From positions 1 through 45,760 of the forward strand of contig JAISET010000099.1 of NCBI GenBank assembly GCA_031264015.1: a stretch of 45,760 nucleotides of DNA. The letters are read 5' to 3'. Positions 26,092-34,294 of the stretch are shown here, piece by piece (position 1 is the first letter of the stretch; each line of letters starts with the position of its first letter). The stretch is from Deltaproteobacteria bacterium (GTDB lineage Bacteria > Desulfobacterota > Desulfarculia > Adiutricales > Adiutricaceae). The translations under genes were made by a program, and so were the position numbers. The notes under the pieces are model-generated. The model did no database searches and had not been told where the DNA came from. It was given only the letters and a program-made list of their open reading frames with translations.

Positions 26092-26106
26092 GGAGGCGGG
26101 CGAGAG

Positions 26107-26898
26107 ATGGGCCGTCAGGTAATCCAGTGCGCCAACGTTTTCTTCAGCCCCACCGGGACGACCAGGAGGGTGGTCAAGGGCGTCTCCCAGGGCCTGGCCA
26201 TGCGCCCCCGCAACGTCGACCTGACCATGCCCGGGGCCAGGACGACGCCCGTCTCTTTGGAAAAGGACGAGCTCCTGCTGCTGGCGTCCCCCGTCCACGG
26301 GGGGCGCCTCCCCAAGGTGGTCCGCGAGACTTTCGGCAGGCTCCCGGGCGGCAGGCGCCCGGCCGTGGCCGTGGTGGTCTACGGGAACAGGGCCTACGAC
26401 GACGCCCTGCTGGAGCTCTACGATCTCTGCCTCGCCAAGGGCTACGAGGTGGTGGGGGCGGCCGCCTTCGTGGGCGAGCACTCCTACTCCCACGTCCTCG
26501 GCAAAAACCGCCCCGACCCCGCCGACGACGAGCTGGCCCGCCGCTTCGGCCTGGCGGTCAGGCAGACGCTTTTGACCGACCGCTGCCTCTCCGAGAAGCC
26601 CCTGCTGCTCAAGGCCTCCCGCCCCTACCGCCCCCTGTGGGAAAAACGCCCCCTGGCCCCGGCCACCTCGCGCAGATGCGCCGGATGCCTGAGCTGCGTC
26701 AAGCACTGTCCCGCGGGGGCCTTCGTCGACGGCGACCCCCGGAGGATCGACCGGGACAAGTGCCTCCTCTGCGCCGCCTGCATCAAGCTCTGCCCCGAGC
26801 GGGCCAAGTCCATCGACGACGACGACTTCTGCGACGACATGGCCGCCCTGGCCGCCGCCAACCTGGAGCGCAAGGAGCCCGCGACATTTCTGCCCTGA
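26107..26898 (+). CDS. EFR1 family flavodoxin-ferredoxin protein
   Basis: A 263-residue protein with a flavodoxin-like N-terminal domain (FMN phosphate loop SPTGTT at 14-19, VHGGRLPKV near 60) and a C-terminal 2[4Fe-4S] ferredoxin. The cluster ligands are Cys191, 194, 197, 201 and Cys219, 222, 225, 229 (CAGCLSCVKHCP and CLLCAACIKLCP). EFR1 proteins are common in anaerobes and should carry electrons between FMN and low-potential clusters; partners are not known. The start follows a purine-rich GGGAGG. It lies 15 bases after glgB, which suggests co-transcription but gives no obvious functional link. Confidence 0.92.
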   Translation: MGRQVIQCANVFFSPTGTTRRVVKGVSQGLAMRPRNVDLTMPGARTTPVSLEKDELLLLASPVHGGRLPKVVRETFGRLPGGRRPAVAVVVYGNRAYDDALLELYDLCLAKGYEVVGAAAFVGEHSYSHVLGKNRPDPADDELARRFGLAVRQTLLTDRCLSEKPLLLKASRPYRPLWEKRPLAPATSRRCAGCLSCVKHCPAGAFVDGDPRRIDRDKCLLCAACIKLCPERAKSIDDDDFCDDMAALAAANLERKEPATFLP

Positions 26899-27674
26899 CG
26901 GCCGTCGCCGGCGGCCGCGGGTTGCGGCGCGCGTTTTTTTAGATTATCCCGTCCGCCTTTTCCCCGGCTTCCCCGCCCCCCGGCCGAATCAAAAAAAACC
27001 GCGTCCGGCTCAAAAAATCCCGCGTCCGGCTTAAAATTATAATCGGCGGGGGCAAAATCAGGAGTTCTAATAACGTTGGACAAAGTGATTTATAGTTATA
27101 AAAAATTATAATATAATAATTTTTGATTAGACTCTGACCTCTCATGACAATTTATTAATTAATATATTTGGCGGCCGGCCGGGGAGACGGCGTCCGACGA
27201 GGGGACGGCGACGGCGACAGCGGCGGCCGGGGACGGCGACGGTGACGTGACGGCGAGGACGGGGCGGGGCGACGGCGACGGCCGCGACGACCGGGAATGG
27301 CGGGGGAGACGAGGCGAGGGAGGAATTGGCGATGGCGGGCGGGAGATTTTTTCGCTTTTCCCCAGGACAAAAACCAAACGCTTGGAGAAGGTTGTCGCGA
27401 CACATGAAATATAGGAACTTATATATGAATAGATGGATTCCGTTGTCTCGCGACAATTAATTAGTTCGGGCGGCAGGGAAAACAGGTGGTTTGGACGGGG
27501 AGAAGAGGGATTTCGGGCGGAAAAAAACGTCAAGCCCGGGGCCGGGACGGTCAGTCAGTCAGGCGGGTCTCCGAAGACGGCGCGGGGCCGTCCGGGAGGG
27601 TCCGCCGCGGCCGGGGGCTTGGCGTTGGTGTCATGCGGGCCGAGGGCGTCGGCCGGCGCCAGTCGAGATTGTTG
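26899..27674. other. 0.78 kb intergenic region with AT island and palindromes
   Basis: No gene supported. A GC hairpin followed by seven T (about 26910-26941) may end the glgB-EFR1 transcript. 27000-27170 is AT-rich, with a repeat of gcgtccggct before it (27001, 27021). 27180-27300 is a GACGGC-rich repetitive stretch. Two related palindromes, TGTCGCGACA at 27393-27402 and TTGTCTCGCGACAA at 27443-27456, look like a pair of operator-type sites. Confidence 0.5.
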
Positions 27675-28352
27675 TCAGGACTCGATGTGGGACTGGTAAT
27701 ATCTCATCACCTGCGCCACGAATGACCTCGTCTGGCTGAAGGGCGGCATTTTGCCGCCATAGCGCCTGATGGCGTCCGGACCGCAGTTGTAGGCGGCCAG
27801 CGCCAGGTACTCGTCGTCCCCGAACTGTTCCAGGAGGGACTTGAGATAGCGGACCCCGGCTGTGATGTTGTTTTTGGCCTCCATGGGGCTTTGGATGCCC
27901 ACGGATCTGGCCGTGCTCGGCAGTATCTGCATCAGGCCCACCGCGCCTTGGGAAGAGACCGCGTTTTTGTCAAATCTTGATTCGGCTTGAATGACGGCCT
28001 TGACCAGGGCCGGAGAGATGCGGTGGAGTCTTGCCGCGTCCTCAATCATTTGCTCGTAGGCGTAGGATTTTTTGTCAAACAAGGGTTTTTGGTGGGTCCG
28101 GTCCCTTATTTGATCGAGGAGGCTGGTGTCGGGCGCCAGGTCGGTGGTCAGACTGACGGTCTCGTTGGGGGGGGCCTGAGTCTCAGCCGCCTCGGGGGCG
28201 GCCGCCGAGGCCTCGGCGTCGGCGCGTAGTTTCAGGCGGGCGTTGTTCTCTAGGTGGGCTGAAGCGGTTACCAGGCTCAGAACCAGGGCGGCTGCTAATG
28301 TAGCCTTCAAACCCAATACCCCGATAGGGGCTGTTGTTCGTGGGTTACTCAT
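27675..28352 (-). CDS. Lytic transglycosylase (SLT domain)
   Basis: A 225-residue exported enzyme that cleaves the glycan strand of peptidoglycan with formation of 1,6-anhydro-muropeptides. A signal peptide or N-terminal anchor lies at about residues 10-31. After a Pro/Ala-rich linker the SLT domain covers about 95-215: catalytic Glu124 in IQAESRFD, then GAVGLMQILPSTA and AAYNCGPDAI. The family usually has YNAG at that last motif; here it is YNCG. The gene stands alone, with its own candidate promoter upstream. Confidence 0.93.
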   Translation of the reverse strand: MSNPRTTAPIGVLGLKATLAAALVLSLVTASAHLENNARLKLRADAEASAAAPEAAETQAPPNETVSLTTDLAPDTSLLDQIRDRTHQKPLFDKKSYAYEQMIEDAARLHRISPALVKAVIQAESRFDKNAVSSQGAVGLMQILPSTARSVGIQSPMEAKNNITAGVRYLKSLLEQFGDDEYLALAAYNCGPDAIRRYGGKMPPFSQTRSFVAQVMRYYQSHIES

Positions 28353-28485
28353 AGCGTCTTAAATATCAGCTGGACGAAAATTTGTCAAGCCTTCTCCAGG
28401 CCTTTCTATTGGCGTGTTTTAGGATGTCGGCTGCGATAAGCGGCCATGGAGGCTGGTTTTCGGGAGGAAAAGTTTTTTTTATCAT

Positions 28486-28513
28486 AGTATAAAAAACGGT
28501 TAAATACCGGCAA
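28486..28513 (-). promoter_or_regulatory. Candidate promoter of the lytic transglycosylase
   Basis: On the minus strand TTGCCG (28513-28508), 16 bases, TATACT (28491-28486). The leader would be about 125 bases. Confidence 0.5.
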
Positions 28514-28915
28514 TTTACTCTTAAGGCAAATAAAGGTAAATTAAGTTGACTATTTGCCGGAGGTGTGTCGCAGGCGGCCAAATGGGCGGACTTGAGCGAC
28601 AAGGCGGCTAAAATCCCGCTCGCGAGGGGCTTCCCCGGGAGGTCTGAATTTGGTTTTGGACTCGGCGTTGATCCTCACCTCATAAACATGGTTCGGACTC
28701 CGCGTCGCCCCCGCCGGACGGCGGACGTCCCGACAGCCGAAAAGTGGTGTATAATGGCGGCGAACATGCGGCGGGGACGGTCGTTCGGGAGGGCGGGCGT
28801 CATTTTAAACCGACTGTCAGGACAGTCCGGCCCGCCGCCATGGCGGCCAATATGCCGGCAACCAGCCAGGTTTTTGTCAAACGGTTTTCACAGCCGGAGC
28901 GCGGAGGGGGGGAAT
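28514..28915. other. Divergent intergenic region, lytic transglycosylase / SBF carrier
   Basis: No gene supported. A TATAAT at 28750-28755 is a possible -10 box towards the carrier gene, but its -35 region is poor. Frames on both strands lack ribosome binding sites. Confidence 0.45.
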
Positions 28916-29965
28916 TTGCGTCCAATCGAAAAACTGGAGCCCCTGCTGCTGGCCCTGGCGGCCGTTCTGGGGCTGGTCCTGGGCCGTCTGACCCCCCTCG
29001 GTGACCGAGGCGGCCCGCTGGTGCAGCCGCTTTTAATCCTGATGCTCCTGGGCGTCTTCTGGGACATCCCGGTCAGGGACCTGCGGAAGGGTTTTCAGAA
29101 CCTGAAGTTCGCGGCGACGTCCCTGGTCGTCAATTTTGTCTGGATTCCTATTTTAGGCTACATCCTGGCCCTGATATTTTTAAGCTCGTCGAGGGACCTG
29201 CAGATCGGCTACGTCATGCTCCTGGTGACGCCCTGCACGGACTGGTATCTGGTCTTCACGGCCATGGCCCGGGGCAACGTGCCCCTGTCCGCGTCGATAT
29301 TGCCTTTGAACCTCATCATCCAGCTTTTGCTGCTGCCGGTCTATCTGGGGCTCTTCGGCGGCATCTACGGCCAGTCGGACCCCCTGGCCATGATCATGCA
29401 GATAGTGCCCATTCTCCTGGTGCCCCTGGCCGCGGCCAGACTGTTGGCGCGTCTCGCCGCCGACAAGCCGAAACTGGCCGCCCTGGGGCGGAAAATATTT
29501 CCCGGCGGCAGATTTTGGTACCTCTTTCTGGCCGTCTTGTGCATGTTCGCCGGGGAGGGCGGGACGATCGTCGAGCGACCCGACATATTCGTCCTTCTAT
29601 TGGCCCCGGTGCTTCTCTTCTTCTTGATAAACTTCGTCCTGGTGCAGGCCGCCGCCAAACTCATGAAGTTTGACCACCAGGACTCCGTGAGCCTCGGACT
29701 GACAACCCTGGCCCGCAACTCCCCGGTGGCTCTGACCGTGGCCATCGGCGCCTTCCCGGACCGCCCGCTGATCGCCCTGGCCCTGATCATCGGGCCGTTG
29801 ATCGAGCTGCCCGTCCTGGCGCTGGTCGCCCGGGCGCTGTTGGTTTTGGGCGGGATGAGGGGAGTCGGCGGGGACGCGGACGCGGACGGCGGAAAAATTG
29901 ACGGGGACGCGGACGGCGGAAAAAATGACGACGGGACGGACGGCGTTGATGAAAAGAGCCGATAA
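28916..29965 (+). CDS. SBF/ACR3-type membrane carrier (arsenic-resistance-protein-like)
   Basis: A 349-residue membrane protein with about ten hydrophobic segments, of the bile acid:sodium symporter superfamily. The segment VTPCTDWYLVFTAMARGNVPLSA and the following PLNLIIQLLLLPVYLGLF resemble the group annotated as arsenic resistance (ACR3-related) proteins, where the Cys in that helix is functionally important. The later ARNSPVALTVAIGAFPDRPLIA repeats the fold's crossing-helix motif. No ars regulator or reductase lies nearby, so the substrate is open. The start is a TTG at 28916 with GGAGG about 8 bases upstream, placing the first helix next to the N-terminus. The last 40 residues are an odd acidic Gly/Asp tail (DADADGGK repeats). 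Confidence 0.82.
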   Translation: MRPIEKLEPLLLALAAVLGLVLGRLTPLGDRGGPLVQPLLILMLLGVFWDIPVRDLRKGFQNLKFAATSLVVNFVWIPILGYILALIFLSSSRDLQIGYVMLLVTPCTDWYLVFTAMARGNVPLSASILPLNLIIQLLLLPVYLGLFGGIYGQSDPLAMIMQIVPILLVPLAAARLLARLAADKPKLAALGRKIFPGGRFWYLFLAVLCMFAGEGGTIVERPDIFVLLLAPVLLFFLINFVLVQAAAKLMKFDHQDSVSLGLTTLARNSPVALTVAIGAFPDRPLIALALIIGPLIELPVLALVARALLVLGGMRGVGGDADADGGKIDGDADGGKNDDGTDGVDEKSR

Positions 29966-30060
29966 GTAAATAACGTCCAAGTCCGACGGCTAAAAGATGC
30001 CGAAAGTGGCGCTTGAGACCGGGCGGAATAAAATAAAGGCCGGACAAGATAAAAAATGAC

Positions 30061-30086
30061 GGCGCCAAAATATTATTTTTGGCGCC
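30061..30086 (-). terminator. Terminator of the RNase HI gene
   Basis: ggcgccaaaa (30061-30070) pairs with ttttggcgcc (30077-30086). On the minus strand a T-rich tail follows (gtcattttttatc). It lies 33 bases past the stop of the RNase HI gene and might also act for the carrier gene on the other strand. Confidence 0.75.
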
Positions 30087-30118
30087 GAAAAATCATTTCG
30101 CGGGGGCCGGCGGGCCCC

Positions 30119-30553
30119 TTATTTTTTTAGAGGCCCCCTGCTTTTGGCGGCCCTCGGTTTTGCCGCCGCCCCCGAGGCCAGCCCGTCGGCCGTCTTGTTC
30201 CTCTCCCGGCGCACGTGGCTGATCCGCCAGCGGTCGATCCGGCCTAGGAGGTCGCAGGCGCTGGCGTGGAGGATTTTGAGGACGGGGTCGCGCACCAGGT
30301 ATTCCTTGTTGATCTGCTTGACCATCAGCTCGGAGTCTGAAAAAATCTGGATGTTTTGAACTTTCTTTTCCACGGCCAGCTCCAGCCCGCGCAGGAGGGC
30401 CTTGTACTCGGCTATGTTGTTGGTGGCCCGCCCGATGTCCTCGCTGTATTCAAAGCGGCCGTCGCCGTCGGTCTCCCTGAGGACTCCGCCGATGCCCGAG
30501 GGGCCGGGGTTTCCTTTGGAGGCTCCGTCGCAGTTGAGTGTCCATTCGACCAT
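30119..30553 (-). CDS. Ribonuclease HI family protein
   Basis: A 144-residue RNase H that cuts RNA in RNA:DNA hybrids. The catalytic acids are Asp9 (NCDGASKGNPGP), Glu49 (NNIAEYKALLRGLE), Asp73 (IFSDSELMVKQI) and Asp123 (NKTADGLA). The pattern with NPGPSGIGGVL and the Glu motif NNIAEYKAL is that of the short RNase HI type (reverse-transcriptase-like RNase HI, as in RnhA/YpdQ-like proteins). The ATG at 30553 is preferred over an upstream in-frame ATG at 30631 because GGAAAG precedes it and the conserved domain begins right there. A basic tail (PRAAKSRGPLKK) ends the protein. Confidence 0.9.
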   Translation of the reverse strand: MVEWTLNCDGASKGNPGPSGIGGVLRETDGDGRFEYSEDIGRATNNIAEYKALLRGLELAVEKKVQNIQIFSDSELMVKQINKEYLVRDPVLKILHASACDLLGRIDRWRISHVRRERNKTADGLASGAAAKPRAAKSRGPLKK

Positions 30554-30706
30554 GGGGGATCTTTCCTTTCCCGGCCCGGTTTCCGGCCGGGCCTCCTCGT
30601 CGCCCGCCCGGTTTTCGAGCCAGGGAAGCATAGCATATTTCCCCTCCTAAAAAAACGCGGCTTTTGGTATTTTTCAGCCGCCCCCGCCCCGGCGGGCCGG
30701 TCGTCT

Positions 30707-30868
30707 TTATTTCTTGTCCGCGACCGTCCGTCTTGTCCGTCCCGTTTCCTCCTCTTGTTCCTCCGGGTCGTCCGGCAGGATCCCGACCAGTCTCTCGACG
30801 AACTCCGCGCCCGCGCCGTCGCGCATGATCTTCCCGGCCTCCCTGAGGCTGTCCGGCTTGGCCTCCAT
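30707..30868 (-). CDS. Possible small acidic protein (53 residues)
   Basis: An ORF with the strong third-position GC typical of real genes here. The peptide starts MEAKPDSLREAGKIM, continues with a likely amphipathic helix (GAEFVERLVGILPDD) and ends in an acidic then basic tail. There is no good ribosome binding site before the ATG at 30868, and a stop lies eight codons upstream in this frame. A second frame from an ATG at about 30908 (MPDGAMKPASLS) runs into the same region, so a gene broken by one frameshift, or a sequencing error, is possible. I do not recognise the family. Confidence 0.35.
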   Translation of the reverse strand: MEAKPDSLREAGKIMRDGAGAEFVERLVGILPDDPEEQEEETGRTRRTVADKK

Positions 30869-31030
30869 GACGCGAAAGGCTGGCCGGCTTCATCGCGCCG
30901 TCGGGCATGGCGGTCTGATTGGAGCTTGTTTTTGAGTTTTTGAAAGGCCGGGGAAATATCTTTTCCCCGGCCTTATAATTTTTGGCCGGGCTTTCTTTCC
31001 GCAAGTGTCGGCCGCGAAGACGACGGGCGG

Positions 31031-31145
31031 GAATAGAGGCGGCGGCGCGGGTTGGAATAGAGGCGGCGGCGCGGGTTGGAATAGAGGCGGCGGGGGCGGG
31101 AATAGAGGCGGCGGCGCGGGTTGGCCTAGAGGCGGCGGCGGGGGG
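31031..31145. repeat. 24-bp tandem repeat, about 4.5 units
   Basis: The unit gaatagaggcggcggcgcgg+gttg starts at 31031, 31055, 31079 (a 21-bp variant) and 31100, and a degenerate copy begins at 31124. The unit length keeps frame on both strands, but none of the frames has a start with a ribosome binding site, so I treat the tract as a non-coding tandem repeat. The rest of 30869-31244 holds nothing else I can name. Confidence 0.85.
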
Positions 31146-31244
31146 ACTGGCGACGGGGGGGAGGGAGACGGGGGGGCGGGCGCCGGGGGGAGGCGGCCGC
31201 CGTCCGCGTCTCCCCGCGTCCTGGAAAATCAAATTATCGGGGTC

Positions 31245-31817
31245 TCAGGCCTTGGCCTTGCTCCTCTCCTCGAAGTCCCGCATGGCCAGGATGGTCTTCT
31301 CGAAGAGCTTGTCCAGGTCCCAGCCCAGCATCCGGGCGCCTTTTTCGATGACCTCGCGGGAGCAGCCGGCGGCGAAGGTGACGGTTTTAAACTTTTTGCG
31401 CACGGACTTGACCTCGAGGTCGGAGACGCTCCTGGAGGGCCTGATCAGGGCGGAGGCCCAGATGAGGCCGGTCAGCTCGTCGGCGGCGTAGAGGACCTTC
31501 TCCATCTCGTGCTCGGGCTTGACGTCCACCGCGATCTCGTAGCCGTGGCTGACCACCGCCCTGACGACGTCGTCGCCGACCCCGCCCTCCCTGAGAAGCT
31601 CCGGGGCCTTCTTGCAGTGCTGGTCGGGATACTGCTCGAAGTCGATGTCGTGCAGGAGCCCCACCACCCCCCAGTAGTCGACGTCCTCCCCGTGGCCCAA
31701 GTCTTGGGCGAACCAGCGCATGACCCCCTCGACCGTCTCGGCGTGCTGCAGGTGGAAAGGCTCCTTGTTATATTTGGTCAAAAGCTCCCAAGCCTGGTCC
31801 CTGGGTATGGTTTTCAT
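31245..31817 (-). CDS. HD-domain phosphohydrolase-like protein
   Basis: A 190-residue protein with an HD domain: His25 (LQHAETVEGVM), His56-Asp57 (VGLLHDIDFEQYPDQH), His91 (VVSHGYE) and Asp113 (AADELTGLI), the full set of metal ligands. The arrangement resembles the short HDIG-type hydrolases annotated as HAD/HD hydrolases or tRNA-nucleotidyltransferase-like HD proteins. It probably hydrolyses a phosphate ester of a nucleotide or similar small molecule; the substrate cannot be read from sequence. ATG 31817 has AGGAG 9 bases upstream. It stands alone. Confidence 0.88.
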   Translation of the reverse strand: MKTIPRDQAWELLTKYNKEPFHLQHAETVEGVMRWFAQDLGHGEDVDYWGVVGLLHDIDFEQYPDQHCKKAPELLREGGVGDDVVRAVVSHGYEIAVDVKPEHEMEKVLYAADELTGLIWASALIRPSRSVSDLEVKSVRKKFKTVTFAAGCSREVIEKGARMLGWDLDKLFEKTILAMRDFEERSKAKA

Positions 31818-32529
31818 GGATGTCGTCTCCTCATGTCTGACCCCACGGCGCGTCCGAACCGCGCCGGACGCGGATCGCGGTCGTCGCCATCACCGTCGGC
31901 GGCGGACGGCCGCCCGTTCCGGCTTGGCCTGGCCCGGCCCGGGCCGCGTTCTTTTTTCGGGCGACGATCCGCCCGAGGCTCGCGGCCCGGGCGGGTTTGC
32001 CGACCACGCGAGTATAGCACAACGGCCGCGGGGGCGAAAGACGGCCGTGCGGCCGGGAATGACGGAGGGCCCGGGCCGGCTCTGGGATCTTGACAATATA
32101 AACGAGCAAAATTATAATCTTTACATTGACTGAACTGCGGTTTGCACAGTAAAGATAATAAATGGAACATTATTAATTAGCAATGGTAATTATATATTCA
32201 TGTTTCTTATTAAAAATTGTTTGTATGGATAAAATGTCAACTACTGTTTAATTTTGATTTTTTGACATGCGGCAAGCATGTTACATGTTAAACTCCTGTT
32301 CAAATAATTGAACTTATTGCCTATTGACAATGTAATAAGCTAAGTTGTTAATGTATTAATTCCAATATTTATATTATGTGGCGTAAGTTTAATTTTTCTT
32401 AGGTTTTGAATTTTCTCGCTCTGTTTTTCATCGATTTTCTTGCATTGGCGATTTGGTAAGGCCGACAATTAAACCAAACTCCACAACCCAAAACAGTAAT
32501 GGCCATTTTGTCATTGATATGGAGCTGAA
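31818..32529. other. 0.71 kb intergenic region with a large AT island
   Basis: No gene supported. The AT-rich part (32090-32525) holds a consensus promoter (listed), an inverted repeat atgtcaa / ttgacat (32234-32240 with 32262-32268) and a hairpin acatgc / gcatgt (32265-32270 with 32276-32281). A second TTGACA lies at 32324-32329 with only a weak -10 box. Confidence 0.6.
32090..32118 (+). promoter_or_regulatory. Perfect-consensus sigma70 promoter
   Basis: TTGACA at 32090-32095, 17 bases, TATAAT at 32113-32118: both boxes and the spacing match the consensus exactly. It points towards the dehydrogenase gene at 32530, leaving a leader of about 400 bases, so an unseen small RNA is an alternative product. 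Confidence 0.8.
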
Positions 32530-33414
32530 ATGAGCCTAAAAGTAGTGTTTGTGGGCATGGGCATGATGGGTTCCAGAATGGCGGCGAGAATCCTGGACGC
32601 CGGGCTGCGGCTGACCGTCTATAGCAGGGACTCCTCCAAATGCGCGCCGCTGGCCGAGAAGGGCGCCCTGGTCGCGGGCTCTTTGGAAGAGGCCTTGCTC
32701 GAGGCCGACGTGGTCCTGACCATGGTCAGCGACGACGGCGCCCTCAAGAGCGTCGTCTCCGAGGAGTTCCTGAAGTCGAGGCCCTCCTCCCAGCCGTTGA
32801 TCAACGTGTCCTTCTCCACCGTCAGCGTCGACCTGGTCCGCTCGCTGACCGCCATGCACGTCTCCCTGGGCCACGACCTGGTCTCCTGCCCGGTCTTCGG
32901 GCGCCCCGCGGACGCTCAGAACGGCGCCCTGAACCTCTGTCTGGCGGGGCCGCTGCGGGCCAAGGAGACGGTCGCCCCTTATCTGGCGCCCCTGGGCAAG
33001 GTCTGGGACTTCGGGAACTTTGCCGCCGACGCCAACGTGGTCAAGCTGGCCGGCAACTTCATGATCGCCTCCTTGATCGAGACGCTCTCCGAGGCCTTCG
33101 CCCTGGTGGAGAACAACGACGCCGACCCGGCGGCCTTTTTCGAGCTGATGACCAACACCCTCTTCGGCGCCCCGGCCGTGCGCGCCTACGGGAAGCTGAT
33201 CATGGACGCGGACTTCGCCGAGGCGGGCTTTCTGACCTCCCTGGGGGCCAAGGACTGCAACCTGGTTAAAAAGGCCGCCCGCATCAGCCACACCCCCATG
33301 CCCTTCGCCTCCGTCCTGGAGGACCGCTTCGTCAGGGCCCTGGCCAAGGGCTGGGGCGGCCGCGACTGGACCGTCATCAGCCAGCTGTCCCGCGAGGACG
33401 CCTCCATGAGGTGA
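32530..33414 (+). CDS. NAD-dependent beta-hydroxyacid dehydrogenase family protein
   Basis: A 294-residue protein of the 3-hydroxyisobutyrate / 6-phosphogluconate dehydrogenase-like family. The Rossmann loop is GMGMMG at 9-14, followed by the hinge region NVSFSTVS, the substrate loop SCPVFGRPADAQNGAL and the catalytic Lys172 in VKLAGNFMI. The C-terminal helical domain covers about 165-290. The family reduces or oxidises short beta-hydroxyacids, including succinic semialdehyde and tartronate semialdehyde; the substrate loop differs from the usual DAPVSGG, so I do not name a substrate. ATG 32530 has GGAG 7 bases upstream. A terminator follows; no partner genes are adjacent. Confidence 0.88.
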   Translation: MSLKVVFVGMGMMGSRMAARILDAGLRLTVYSRDSSKCAPLAEKGALVAGSLEEALLEADVVLTMVSDDGALKSVVSEEFLKSRPSSQPLINVSFSTVSVDLVRSLTAMHVSLGHDLVSCPVFGRPADAQNGALNLCLAGPLRAKETVAPYLAPLGKVWDFGNFAADANVVKLAGNFMIASLIETLSEAFALVENNDADPAAFFELMTNTLFGAPAVRAYGKLIMDADFAEAGFLTSLGAKDCNLVKKAARISHTPMPFASVLEDRFVRALAKGWGGRDWTVISQLSREDASMR

Positions 33415-33474
33415 GCGCCGCCGGGCGGTTTTCCCGTCGATTTCGCCCTTTGTCCCGGCTCGTTTTTTTATTCG

Positions 33475-33512
33475 CCCCCGGCAGGGAAACGCCGCCCGCC
33501 GGGGGGTTTTTA
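33475..33512 (+). terminator. Intrinsic terminator after the dehydrogenase gene
   Basis: cccccggc (33475-33482) pairs with gccggggg (33498-33505), followed by a T run to 33511. Confidence 0.8.
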
Positions 33513-34024
33513 TGTCGTCGGGCCGGTTGTTTTGGCGGCGGCGTTTGAACTGTTCCGAGCTAAGTTTTTAATCTTTCATGGCGTCATGTCCCGTCGGACG
33601 ACGGGTTTATTCCCGCAAGTTTCGCCGAAGTTTTTCCAGGAGTTCCGGCGGGGGCGGTGTTTCCGTTTTTTTTGGGGGGGGGCGGGGGGCGGGGAGAGGG
33701 GAGTTTTTGAGGAAAAGAACCCACCCCCCGCCCCCGAGCTAGGAAGAATGAACGGGGACGAGGGGGGCATGGCCGCGATAGTGTCCGGTCAACCGCGACA
33801 GTTTCAGGATAATCTTTTTGAAGTCTGTTGTCCGCAGTCCGCAGTCTGTAGTCTGTTGTCTGTTCGTTTGTTCGCCGCGCTATTTTTATTCTTTGTTCAA
33901 CTCAATTCAATTCAATTCAACTCAACTCAACTCAATTCAATCTAATTTTCTTTTCAATTCCCCGCTCTTTGTTTGCCGTCCGCCGTCCGCGGCCCGCGGT
34001 CCGGCGTCAAATTCGGCTTTCGGT
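33513..34024. other. Intergenic region with simple repeats
   Basis: No gene supported. It contains imperfect agtctgt/agtccgc repeats at 33822-33864 and the YTCAA pentamer array listed below. Confidence 0.6.
33896..33940. repeat. Pentanucleotide array (YTCAA)9
   Basis: Nine head-to-tail copies of TTCAA or CTCAA. A five-base unit changes the reading frame with each gain or loss. It lies 350 bases from the end of the DUF3343 gene and does not interrupt a recognised gene. Confidence 0.9.
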
Positions 34025-34285
34025 CTAATGCGACAGGGGCCAGGAGGAGAAGTCGTCGCCGTGGCGTCTGTAGGCCATGGCGGGCCTCAGACCGGCGGCC
34101 TCCAGGACGGGCAGAATCAGGTCGTGGTCGGACTCGACGAAGCTGATGGCCAGCCCGCAGTTGGGGTTGACCTCCTTGGGGACGGGCACCAGGGTGAAGG
34201 GGAGGCCCCTTTCCTCCAGGAGGTCCTCGGCGTTCAAGATCAGCGTGTTCGAGGCGAAGACCAGTATGATTTCCGGGCCGGCCAT
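34025..34285 (-). CDS. DUF3343 protein, putative sulfur/selenium carrier
   Basis: An 86-residue protein of the DUF3343 family. Pattern: a short beta strand (IILVFASNTLILNAEDLL), a central loop ending in the single conserved Cys43 (VNPNCGLAISF), and a DLILPVLEAAG helix. Family members often lie next to selenium-metabolism or cysteine desulfurase genes and have been proposed as Se/S carriers, the Cys acting as acceptor. Here the gene follows the cysteine desulfurase gene by 9 bases, and AGGAG overlaps the desulfurase stop, so the two are almost certainly co-translated. The C-terminal tail (YRRHGDDFSSWPLSH) is charged and has no further Cys. Confidence 0.88.
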   Translation of the reverse strand: MAGPEIILVFASNTLILNAEDLLEERGLPFTLVPVPKEVNPNCGLAISFVESDHDLILPVLEAAGLRPAMAYRRHGDDFSSWPLSH

Positions 34286-34294
34286 GTGTCTCTC

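Noticed and set aside
27180-27300. GACGGC-rich stretch considered as a CRISPR-like or coding repeat
   Set aside because: Units are irregular with no constant spacer length and no cas gene nearby.
28366-28602. 78-codon minus-strand frame upstream of the lytic transglycosylase
   Set aside because: It overlaps the likely promoter of that gene and has no ribosome binding site or family.
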